DNA of 64,000 nt from Pomacea canaliculata (Eukaryota; Mollusca; Gastropoda; Architaenioglossa; Ampullariidae): the NCBI RefSeq assembly GCF_003073045.1, contig NC_037597.1:8304717-8368716 (forward strand), read 5' to 3'. Made by a program: the position numbers and the translations under genes. Positions 26,501 through 36,047 of the stretch are shown here, one piece after another (position 1 is the first letter of the stretch; each line of letters begins with the position of its first letter). A model generated the notes under the pieces. That model had not been told where the DNA came from, made no database searches, and worked only from the letters and a program-made list of their open reading frames with translations.

Positions 26501-27648
26501 TTATAGGATGCTTCGAATGCTTTTAGAAACTAAATTCGTCTGTTTGAGCTTTCACTGAAATTTCAAAAAATGAAAATAATCGCAGTTTTATTTTGGTTTC
26601 CAAGATTTATTTTAAAGATTTTTCTTTGAATTTCCTCCCACATGAGATTTCAACTAATTGTACACCTGTAGATATTTTTTAGATGGATTTACCATTCTGC
26701 AGTGTGACTGCTCTGGACTCTCTTCCGATTCCATGAGAGAAAGTTCCTCCAAATGAATGAGACTTTGTTCCTGAAATGAAAATATTCCTCTTTGCATCTT
26801 AAAAAGCCATCTTTATTGTCTTATAAAAATGAGTCACACAACATTTATCTACAATTTAGGGATCGGTAAAGTGACTGAACACACAACACACACGTTATGC
26901 AAAGCCAGTTGCATGACAACCCAGCTGTTTACAAAAAAGTGCGATAAGAAATGCCCATATTAATGTTACTATAGTTGTCATTTCCTCATATAAAAAAATG
27001 AACATCAACACTTTAAAACAGCAAAGGCAATCTTGTCAAAAGAGAAACATGATATCTCATGAAGCTCAGCCCAGGACTATTAAAAGGGTTAAAGTTAAAG
27101 AACTTGGTATCAAAACAACTTTTTGTTCCTAATCACCCCAGTGGATCAAAACAACTGCTTCATATTTATTGTAATGATATTAAAACCTGTTAAAAGAAAC
27201 TGCCCGTCCAGAGTCAAATCAAATTATTGAAGTTTATAGGTGGTATTTTAACCATTAAATATCCTTTTTATTGTAAGGTTAAATTGAATGCTTCCCAAAA
27301 CATTTAACAAATGATGAAAGAATTATATGAATTATGCACCCCATTCTCTGAATACAACACTGACATCAAGAATTACCCAGGAGGACCACTCCAGCAACTT
27401 CACAAACTGACAAATCTTAAATCTCCATCTTGCTTACAACTATGATATTTAAAAAGAAACTTACCATCATTGGAAACAAACTGTCCAATGACAGAAGCAC
27501 CACCAGCTGCATTCTCCTGAAACTGTACTTCTGAGACAATAATCTGATCCTCTAAAACTGACCCACAGCTCGTACAGACTGCATCCCCTCTGCTTGGATC
27601 AATGTCAATTTCATTGCAGCCACAATGCTGACATACTTTTTCTGACAT
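11586..27648 (-). CDS. BRF1: BRF1, TFIIIB 90-kDa subunit (18 coding exons, 671 aa)
   Basis: TFIIB-related subunit of TFIIIB; in the nucleus it bridges TFIIIC, TBP and RNA polymerase III at tRNA and 5S genes. Exons: 27648-27465, 26770-26693, 26370-26197, 25920-25889, 25505-25433, 19150-19001, 18644-18551, 18050-17924, 17749-17629, 17258-16986, 16648-16584, 15520-15439, 14996-14938, 14657-14434, 14200-14161, 13582-13462, 12461-12384, 11626-11586. All junctions keep phase. Residues 6-28 form the zinc ribbon (C6, C9, C25, C28). The two cyclin folds span about 88-262, including LTRGRK and [11 protein letters not shown]. The TBP-binding homology block is about 436-550, with [10 protein letters not shown] and KINYEVL. 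The tail (633-671) is acidic and ends YEDDY. Length matches human (about 677, from memory). Intron 3 is AT-AC; intron 5 (6.3 kb) contains BTBD6. A 5' UTR intron ends just upstream of the ATG. Confidence 0.97.
13778..13945 (-). repeat. tRNA-derived SINE, family A, copy 1 (BRF1 intron)
   Basis: On the minus strand this matches the plus-strand copy at 48047-48225 over about 170 bases. Shared blocks include GTGCCTGTCACC in diverged form, GGGTTCAG (B-box-like) and GGCATGCTGTTCTTTCTCTG. A fragment of the same 3' tail recurs at about 13984-14025. The A-box/B-box-like head suggests a tRNA-derived SINE. The longest frame across it is chance. Confidence 0.75.
19285..19945 (-). mobile_element. Degenerate L2/CR1-like LINE fragment (reverse transcriptase + 3' tail)
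   Basis: Minus-strand translation between about 19945 and 19640 gives pieces of a non-LTR reverse transcriptase. They include a remnant of the DHxILLxxLQAT block, a W-SYLS block and the catalytic YADDTQLL box after GLQYHM, spread over two frames. About 300 bases downstream, at 19375-19285, lies a typical 3' tail (AAGCGCATCGAGAT, then GTGCTATACAAATAC and ATT-like repeats). YADDTQL suits the L2/CR1 group. The element is 5' truncated and appears internally deleted between the RT box and the tail. It lies in BRF1 intron 5. Confidence 0.8.
21255..23193 (+). CDS. BTBD6: BTB-BACK-PHR protein, BTBD6/BTBD3 family (2 coding exons, 515 aa)
   Basis: Probable substrate adaptor for cullin-3 ubiquitin ligases; vertebrate BTBD6 acts in neurogenesis and Drosophila Lute is a relative (family knowledge). 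Exons 21255-21769 and 22161-23193 join in phase through an Arg codon. The BTB domain is about residues 105-212 ([25 protein letters not shown]), followed by BACK ([27 protein letters not shown]) to about 335. The PHR domain is about 361-515 ([31 protein letters not shown]). The first 90 residues are low-complexity. A splice acceptor ends at 21238, so at least one 5' UTR exon lies upstream. A poly(A) signal is at 23534. The whole gene lies antisense in BRF1 intron 5. BTBD3 and BTBD6 probably have a single pro-orthologue in invertebrates, so the symbol is approximate. Confidence 0.95.
23534..23539 (+). promoter_or_regulatory. Poly(A) signal, probable end of BTBD6
   Basis: AATAAA about 340 bases after the BTBD6 stop codon; this would give a short 3' UTR. 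No transcript evidence is available. Confidence 0.45.
24676..24985 (+). pseudogene. Broken STRAD (STE20-related adaptor pseudokinase) copy
   Basis: Translation gives [14 protein letters not shown], then [14 protein letters not shown] and, further on, FSPEILE. This is the middle of the STRAD pseudokinase domain. HRSVKASH is the STRAD-specific replacement of the HRD catalytic motif. In-frame stops follow GGRRL (TGA at 24904) and occur again beyond it, and nothing upstream or downstream continues the kinase domain. No intron interrupts it, so a retrocopy is likely, though a fragment of a duplicated exon is possible. STRAD normally activates LKB1 with MO25; this copy cannot encode a working protein. 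It lies inside BRF1 intron 5, downstream of BTBD6. Confidence 0.8.
25085..25170 (+). repeat. 3' tail of a LINE/SINE (AGCG...CGCTATATAAA then TTATTATTA)
   Basis: The segment AAGCGTTTTGAGCC, a small hairpin-like part, GCGCTATATAAAC and an ATT repeat match the widely conserved tail shared by L2/CR1-type LINEs and their dependent SINEs. It resembles, in the opposite orientation, the tail at 19285-19375. The body upstream is not recognisable. Confidence 0.65.
25921..26196 (-). other. BRF1: U12-type AT-AC intron (BRF1 intron 3)
   Basis: On the minus strand exon 3 stops at 26197, and the intron begins ATATCCTTTT, the minor-spliceosome 5' splice site consensus. It ends TTCAAC at 25921. A TCCTTAAC branch-site match lies at 25940-25933, about 13 bases from the acceptor. 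Joining the exons here gives T-P-H-M-L-L-D, exactly the family sequence. No GT or GC donor nearby restores the frame. Confidence 0.93.
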
Positions 27649-28807
27649 GATTACTGTCAGCTATATGGACTAATCATGCCAGCTGAGCTGTAGTTGTGAT
27701 CTGCCTATTTATAAAAAAACAAATCTAAAAATTAAAGTAGTCAAATAAATGTAAATGCATTACATGTTTGCATAACACTTCTTTTTAATTTAATGCTTTG
27801 GAAAATAAGATGCAAACTGAAATGTAATACCTGTAATCTTATTAATCATTCATAACACATTGTAGTCTTAGTACTTACGCACAGTTTAATAGTAACATAA
27901 TGGCACACAAGATGGAAAGTTTTAAAACCTTAAGTTCTGAAGACATTCGAATGAGGTATGGGATGAAGTGGTTACATTTCTTGGCCTTACTACTTTTGGA
28001 GTTCAACATCTCACCCACACTTTTATACCTTATTAGCATAAGGTTTAAAAATAATTTTAATTGGTGTAATTTATCGTCGGGCTTTGAAAATCTTCTAAAA
28101 AAATATTCTTCTTTACCAAAGAGAAATACATTAAGAATAAACACTCATACCTAAAACACACACACACTGGCACACAACAACACGCAACAGCCTGAAAAAG
28201 TCGCATGCTCGCTGGGTTGAACTGGAACTGTGCTCCTGTGCACTGCTTACATCTTATATAGTGCGTTTCTTTTGATTAGTTCTTCTTCCAATAAACTGCT
28301 TCCTCGTCAATTTCTATCTTTCTTATAAAATAGGATTTAACCACCCTTACCGAAATCATATCGATGCCAGCACTAGTCATGAGTGTATGACCACTAGCTA
28401 ACCCACGAAGTATTTTATAATTTCAGTTGTGTTTCTATTCTAAAATGATTCAGTATGTCCAAAATTACTATTTTAAAATCCCACCTATTAAAAACTGTTA
28501 TCAAACCTTATTTGGCCAGCTTCTTTTCCAACATATTCTGAAAGAATATTATCCTAAAATCCAGATTACACCATATGTACATCAACTACAAAACCTTGAA
28601 TAGTTTGATTCGAATATGGTTCATTATGAGAAACATTTTCACGCAGGCGCATTAAGTGCAGGGTCAGATCTTCCGGTCGTCGGAATGTTTAGTTTGTCCA
28701 ATACAGGTAGGGGATTAGGGTAAATTTACTGACTCATATGTTTCAAAAATAGTCTTCGTCATCAGGAGGACGGTCCAAGCGCAGGGCAGTTGCTGTATCT
28801 CTCACTG
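27649..28807. promoter_or_regulatory. Divergent promoter region between BRF1 (-) and kelch-like gene (+)
   Basis: Upstream of the BRF1 ATG the minus strand shows a 3' splice site (AAATAGGCAG at about 27712) and good donors near 27880 and 28151, so BRF1 has untranslated 5' exon(s). On plus, CACTG then GTAAGT at 28807/28808 is a strong donor. It could pair with the acceptor ending at 31336, just before the kelch-like start. The two transcripts would then begin within about 1 kb of each other. An ETS-like CTTCCGG is at about 28670. Confidence 0.45.
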
Positions 28808-29295
28808 GTAAGTAATATTTTATGGACAAAAAGCCTAATTATCGGTGTTTTAATGGGACCGTTCATACGTCTCAACATCGCTACAGTGACTGCAGTACCT
28901 TTTATCTGCGTGCGATTCTTTTTATCCAGTTTGTGATTATTTCGCAGTTCTTTTATTTGTAAATTCAGAAATCATTGTAAATGTATTCTTTTTAACATGT
29001 TGTAGTTGTTTGGTTCTAAAGTATTAATCGCAGTGCTAGTTTTTGTGTTCATGTTGTTCGCCAGCCGAGACAAGGACCCGTCGGATGGACACCGGATTTG
29101 AAATGTACCCAACACTGCATTTGTTAATATTTCATCCTTTTAACACATTTCCAGTTGCTGCAGTACGTATACTGATACTTAATGATTCAAGCTGTTAGTA
29201 TAAGTTGAATTTTAAATTTCGTATTTTTCCTATCTGTATCACTTTTTTTTAAATGGAAAGTAACCAGAAGTAACATCAGTTTTGCACCATCAGGG

Positions 29296-29835
29296 CTAGG
29301 ACAGTCACTGGTCAATTCGACCAAGTTGATTCTACCATGCACAGATTGATTTGACCACAGACCGTAGTCAGTTTGACTACTGTTTAGAGTTATAGTTATA
29401 AGTTGATTCTACCACTGTTTACAAAAGCTTGCTATTTCAATCGGTCATCACGATGTGACATATTGATTGGTCAGGTATTGTACCTAAACAGCTACATTTT
29501 TTTCAGTATGAATTTCTCATGTGTGATGTATTATGTGTAACCACACTACAATTATATATAAAATCCTGAGCATATTGCGCTACTTAAATGAAAGAGACGT
29601 AGACATTTTATTAAAAAAATATAATCATAAACCAATCCCCCTACCCATCCACACAAACATTGCATGCAAACGATGAAAGAGTAGCATGCAGGGGTCAACC
29701 AATGATGATAGAGGAGACAACATCAAAATTCATTTATTTTGTGGTTGAATCATTGTGGGGATGAGGAAGTAGTCAAATTGACTATTGGTAGTGGTTTAAA
29801 AAGTATATGGTTGAATTGACTGGTCCTTGGACATA
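29296..29835. mobile_element. Probable MITE with motif-rich inverted ends
   Basis: The left end carries GGTCAATTCGACCA and further copies of a 12-bp motif of the type TSRATTYGACCA (about 29311, 29328, 29348, 29377, 29403). The right end has the complementary set (about 29743, 29772, 29811), ending GGTTGAATTGACTGGTCC. TAGTCA-TTTGACTACT occurs inverted on both sides. There is no coding sequence. The right half matches 63393-63510. The exact termini and target duplication are not clear. Confidence 0.6.
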
Positions 29836-31387
29836 TTTTCATTTCTAAGTATTTCTCCATTTTTCTTTGTGAATATTTTGGTTGATTTGAGTGTGCATGC
29901 TCATGTGTATGAACTGGACACAGGATTGCTTGTCTGACAGTATTTATTATTGTCTCATTCATATGATTTAAAATATTTCAGTGTGTTTTTTGTGTTCAGG
30001 GTGTTATTGCGTTCTTGTTTTAAAAAAATATTTGAGAAAGATCTTATCGAAAACTATGATATTTTTACATGTGGTGGTTGTCTTGATCAGTACAAGGATT
30101 CTAATCAATGATTCTGGCTTAAAGTGTTTCTCACCAGGGAGATATCCATCCCAAGTGATTGTCTCTTACTACTCACTTGAGCAGTATCACAGTTTCACCA
30201 TTCTTTGTAGTCATTATTCGGACTAGCTCTGCTTATCAAGCATGTGTTATTCATGCCACTGATCTGCAAAAGCTACTGTTTGGCTTCTCTCTTTTGAATT
30301 TATTTCCTGTTGATTTATTATTCAAGGAATCAGTTCCTGGTGTACAAATTTGTTATCAACAAAAATTTTAATGAAATAATTCAATAATTGCAAGCAAACT
30401 AGCATGTCGTTTAGTTTATTGGCCTACATCATACATATTGTAGGTCTTTGGGTGCCATATGGAAGTCTACTGATAGCCTATAATCTCAGTGGAATTGTGT
30501 TATGTATTTTTATAATTTGCATGTTTGTGTGCATGTATGCTATTGCCCAACAATCCATCAGAGTAGTGACATGCTTTTCTTAAGTTTGTTATTATTAAAC
30601 CTTGTCAAACAACTTCTGATACAATTTGAAACATGTTTGAAGAGAAATGCACTTGATAATATGTTAAAAACATTTGCTGTTGCTTTTAGGGTGCAAATAA
30701 CATTCTTGATAGATGGTAATGGCAGTGCATTATTATTATTAACAGGCTGCAAATATATTTTTGGTCATTGTTTTAAATATAATTAATTTGGCAAGAACAC
30801 ATTAACTTTTTAAGGTTGCAACTGTTTTTAGCAGAAGCATCAAAGTCCATATGCTATGGAAATGTTTAAGTGTCTGTTTTGTCTCACAATTGTTCTCTAT
30901 TTAACTGCTATTTCAGAATGCTTCACGTTTTTTTTATTTCAGCTCCAATTTTGATCCATGGAGGTTTTCTTAATAAAAAAAAAGTAGTTAATAGCAGTTA
31001 TTAGGAAATGTGAGCAAATAGACTTTAATGGGAAACATGCCCATTGGCAAGTTCTTTTTCATGATGTTCTTCACTTAGTAATGCACAAGACTGGACTTCC
31101 GTTTGAACAAGAATTAATATTATTAGTATATCAAATTGATATGTAATAATAGAATCATTCAAGAAAACTTATTCAGAAAAAGCACTGTACTGACAGTTTT
31201 ATGGGTTTTTTTTTTAAATCATGGAGTAGCCATCAGAATAGAAAGAAACTGCTGCAGTTGAGCTAAACAGTATTCTTAATATATCTTCAGAATTTTGGAG
31301 ACAAATATTTTCAGTTCTGCAGTATTGTTGTTGCAGGCCAGATGATGTTAGATGCGTAGAGGTCGAAAGGTGAGAGTGCTGAGTAAG

Positions 31388-33672
31388 ATGGCAGAGGGGC
31401 AGGAGAACAGCTGTGTCAATGGAGACCTGTTCCGGATGGATGAACGCCCAGAGCATGGCATGAAAATTCTACAGGGCTTAAACAAACTCAAGACAGACCA
31501 TGTGCTCTGTGATGTGACCCTGATAGCCGAAGGTGTGTTTGTTTGCTAATTGCCTTTCTCTGACATGAATTCTGTCCAGTTCTTTTGAAACTCCATTTGA
31601 GATACTTGGTTAATATTACAACATGTAAATAATGATGCACTGACTAAAAAATTGTTTCTTGGTCAATTGTATTACAAACAATGCCATTTAAATTTGGCAG
31701 GATATGTTACAATTCATTATCATTAATGAGTAAAAGATGACAATTTGTAGATTAAGTATACTAATGGTAGTACTGGATCACATGCTTTAATTGTAAATCT
31801 GTTACACAGTCAGGATGTGCAGTGTGTAATCAATACACAATATATAATTGAATAGATTTTGTAAACAATAGGAAATATAATTATCACTCCTATCCTTAGC
31901 TTTGGTGAATATTTGTCATTAAACCACCTGTGCATTCAACTCATGCTTTATCTTATACAGTCTAGCCCATAAAAAATTGCAGATGTCTTTTATTTACTGC
32001 ACTCTTTTTTAAATTTTACACAGGAAACTGCTTTGCCTCTCATCGTGTGATCCTTGCCTCCTGCTCAGACTACTTTCGCTCCATGTTCACCAGTGGCATG
32101 CGCGAAAGCAACCAAAAGGAGATTGAACTGAAGGGCATAACTGCCAAGGGCCTGGAGAAGACGCTAGAGGTTATCTATACATCCACCACCACCTTGGAAG
32201 GAGACGATATCTTTGATGTCATCGCTGCTGCAACACATCTTCAGGTCACACCTGTGATTGAATTTTGTGAGCGCAACTTCCTGAGTGGGATGACAACATC
32301 AAACTTCTATGACTTCATCAACACAGCAAAGCTGTACAGCATGAACAACGCCCTGAAGCAGATAGACGTGTTCATTGCAAAGAACCTTATGCAAATTGCA
32401 AAGGAAGGTACCCTGCACTTGCTGACCTACGATCAGATGTGGAACTGTCTGAATAGTGAGAAGCTGTGCCTGAGGGAGATTGACATTTTTCACATCACTT
32501 GGGAGTGGCTGCGGCAGGACCCCAACATGACAGACCATGCGCCAGCTCTCATGCGCCTCATTCGCTTCCCACTCATCAGCCCAGCTGATCTCGTGCATCA
32601 TGTCCAGAGAGTGGACATGATGATGTCCAATCCTGAGCTTCGGCAGATGGTTCTTGCTGCACTGAACTACCATGTAGTTCCCCATTCTCAGCCCCTTGTT
32701 TCTACCCCCAACACCCGTCTCCGCTCATACGTGACTCGTCTTGTCAGTGTGGGTGGGAGAGAGATACACCCATACCCTTGCCTCCATGACGAGATTCTGG
32801 TCTTTGATGCCAAGATCACCTCCAACAGTCTGCTAAACAGACAGGAAATAGCAGCTCTGCCATCTGCCCTCAGCCACATGCAAGTGTTGGTGTTCAACAA
32901 TTTCCTTTATGTTCTGGGTGGCTGCACTACTCAGTGCGCCCATGGAGAGTCAGCTGTCAACTCAGTCTTGCGCTATGACCCACGCTTTGATAGTTGGTTC
33001 CAGGTGTGCCCCATGCTGAACAAGAGAGCTTATTTCTTTGCTGGGGCTCTTAGTCAGAAGATCTATGCTGTGGGTGGAAAATTCAAGGATGGAAGCTTGG
33101 CAACAGCAGAATGCTATGATCCTGCTACTAACTCATGGGAGCTGATTGCATCGATGCCCATGAGCTACCATGCCCACGCTGGAGCTGTGTATGGAAACTT
33201 CATCTACATCTCAGGGGGTTACAGTGGCAATCACTTCACACCCGACATGCAGCGGTACGATCCAGTAACCAATCAATGGGAGGATATGGCTGCTATGCTA
33301 ACACCAAGGGGCTGGCATGTGATGTGTGCCACGCATGATAAACTCTTTGTGTTTGGAGGCTGCAACCTCAACGTGAATCAGCAGGCACAGCCAGAGATGC
33401 AGTCAGAATGCTACGACCCTGCCACAGACCAGTGGACCATCATCGCGCCACTGTCGGTCTCACACAAAGAAGCCTCGTGCGTGGTGTATAATGACAACAT
33501 CTATGTCCTTGGTGGCTACAATGTGCAGACCAAAACTGGCCAGAAGCTTGTCTCAAAGTATGACATTTACACTGGAATCTGGGAAACAGTTGGTGCACTG
33601 CCGCGTAGTCTGACTGGGGTTGGCTACTGCACTTTTAAGCTTCCTTGCTACAACCCAGATGAGAAAGATTGA
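31388..33672 (+). CDS. Kelch-like (BTB-BACK-Kelch) protein, KLHL9/13/14/26/36-like group (597 aa)
   Basis: Probable substrate receptor of a cullin-3 ubiquitin ligase. Exons 31388-31532 and 32024-33672 join in phase through a Gly codon. The BTB domain is about residues 25-140 (LCDVTLIAEG, SCSDYFRSMFTSGMRE). BACK is about 145-255 (SEKLCLREIDIF, IRFPLISPADL). Six kelch repeats follow (VLGG, AVGG, ISGG, VFGG, VLGG with YDP and W). The start is taken at the ATG in AAGATGG (31388). An in-frame ATG at 31352 would add 12 residues, and a short upstream ORF starts at 31343. I cannot settle which KLHL paralogue this is. The poly(A) signal at 35074 suggests a 1.4-kb 3' UTR. Confidence 0.93.
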
Positions 33673-35095
33673 TCTTGGCTTTGGGTCAGGGAATGAAACA
33701 TCGCTGCAGAGTAGTAGTCTCAAAGTTGCTTGTGCTCCTTTAATCCCTGTGTGATCCACATCCTCTTCAGTGGTATGATCACATCTGCTGGTCAGAGCCA
33801 GGCAGGGGAGAGCACCCACTGGTTAGGGGAGGCGGCATCTTTGCCTGATTTATTTCTTGTGCAGAATCATTTCCTTGTGGTCAGGACCTGAATGGGGCAT
33901 AGCTACAGCACAATGTTAGACACTCAGTTATTTCCCCATATTTGTGTCAAAGGATGCATCCCAGTGCTGCTGAAGGTGAGTGAGGGAAATCTGTGAATTT
34001 TTGCTTGTGGACATTCTCAAACATAGGGCTGCTTTTACTGCCATGTGGTAAGGATTGAACGACGCCTCTCAGCTTGTAGTTGGTAAGGGAAAGGTGCCCT
34101 CCTTTTAATTTTTGAAAAAAGAGGTTGCAGTACTTCTCTTCCCAGCTCACCTTCCCCACTCAAAAGAAAGACATGTATGTTATACTTGCTGTGGTAATTT
34201 TACTTCATCTTATTTAACAAGGAAACTCATAGTAGTGGCTACCTCTTTGGTAGTTTATAAAATAGATTATACACTGGCAATAATGCTCTGGTTCATGTAG
34301 TGTTTAGTTGTACCAGTAGCTCCCTATTCTCTTTCTCTGATACGGTTGTGATGCTTAAAATGTCAAGCAGCTTGGCCTTACAGGGAATGAAAAGTGAACT
34401 TGTATATTTAAAACATTACTAGAATTGGACAAAGTAGCAGATACCTTTTTCCCCCACTCTTTGAAAACTAAAGGGTAATCATTTTTAAACATACATGCAA
34501 AGCTAGCACAAGGCTTATCTATTGATACTTAGATGTTAGTGTGAGAGTGCTGCACAAAAGAAAGGCAGAAGATGTATAATGACATTCAGATAGCAGTAAG
34601 CCCTTTGTTCCCTCCAACTGAGCTGAAATAGCTATGTATGAGGATGGATCATGTACCATAAAATGCTTCAGACTCTTATAAGCAAATTATCTGTACCATT
34701 TTTTTTAAAACAGGTCATATATACATTTCCCATACTTTCATTAACATCAAAACAGAGACCAAATTGGCATCTAACATTGCACAGAACCTACACAAGACAT
34801 AGGGTGTGTGTTTATTTCTGTGCAAAATGAATTGCTGATTTGTGTGTTGAAATTCAGGCATCAGCATTTGTGCAAACATACATTTGCAGCGTCATTCTGC
34901 TTTCAGTGTGACTTCTTAAGCACTTGTGTAATTTTTCTTTTCCATTTCCGTCTCTCTCCTTTTGTCTCTGTCTTGTCAGATTGTTACTTGTTATGGGAAA
35001 ATGTCAAGGCGTCTTTCTGTTTTTACAAGTAGACATTTTAAGATTTTTTTAAGCACTTAGACCGCTCTCACTCAATAAAGATATTGATTGGAGTG
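33673..35095 (+). other. Likely 3' UTR of the kelch-like gene
   Basis: No coding potential. The stretch ends with AATAAA at 35074-35079, about 1.4 kb past the stop codon. I see no repeats in it. Confidence 0.5.
35074..35079 (+). promoter_or_regulatory. Poly(A) signal, kelch-like gene
   Basis: AATAAAG followed by GT-rich sequence (GGAGTGTCTCC, TGGTTTGTAAC), a typical downstream element. Confidence 0.55.
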
Positions 35096-35435
35096 TCTCC
35101 ATATCCTGGTTTGTAACATTTTTGCTTGTGTGGAGTGTAATATCTTTAAGCCTTTGCAACTGTTTTAGTATCTATGCAGGAGGTTCACCTGCACCTGTCT
35201 TCTCTCCCTTTATTACAGATGCTAAAACTTCAGCAGTGAAAATACACAAGGTCTATAGCCTGTGTAAATGCTCCCATACTTCTCCCCTCCAGTCATGTAA
35301 AGGACCTTGCACTTAGGGTGGAGAGAAGCAGTTCTAGTTACCAGCATGTTCTATAAAAGCGCGTGTGCATTTTCACACACAGCAACGCCTAACTTAAGAC
35401 AAATTTTATCCTGTACAGAATTATCAAATATCCTC

Positions 35436-35441
35436 TTTATT
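35436..35441 (-). promoter_or_regulatory. Poly(A) signal, ABCB10
   Basis: AATAAA on the minus strand about 600 bases past the ABCB10 stop. With the plus-strand signal at 35074 it would leave a tail-to-tail gap of roughly 330 bases between the two genes. Confidence 0.45.
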
Positions 35442-36047
35442 ACAGGCAAATAAAACACCAGTTTTAATTACAGTTCTATTCACATTAAAATCAATAACAG
35501 CAGATACATAACATCTATACGAAGCATTTGCAAGGAGCTTCTCAGTAACATTCTACAGGTATGCTTTACAAACATTCTACCATCTAGGCATCTACTTTCT
35601 ATCAACCTTGTTTTTCTACCAAAATATATATTAATAATTCATAGCAGGAGACAAAATCTGCAAACCCATAAAAGTATTAACTACTACATTGAGTATTTCT
35701 GTAATAGAGGGTTATGTACTAATGCCCTTACGTGAATGCTCTTCAAGTATTTCATGATGGTCTTGCCCTCTAAACACTTTTAAATCATATAAGATTATTT
35801 GATTTGAAATTATGCATATTAGACCAGAAAAACTGCTTTAAAATTAAATATACAAAATAATTTCCCCAGGGAAAAGGAAAAGAAGGCTTGATGGATAAAC
35901 ATTTTTGGTCCAGCACAACTATACATTACACTGTCATAATATGTTGACAAGCAAATTACCAAATGCATCACACATAAATGCAAATTTATTCCTGTCTTGT
36001 GGTATTGTGAAAGCCCTCCATGGTTATGTATGTAAACTCTGGAACTA

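Noticed and set aside
32299-32685. 128-codon minus-strand frame
   Set aside because: Antisense shadow of the BACK domain exon of the kelch-like gene.
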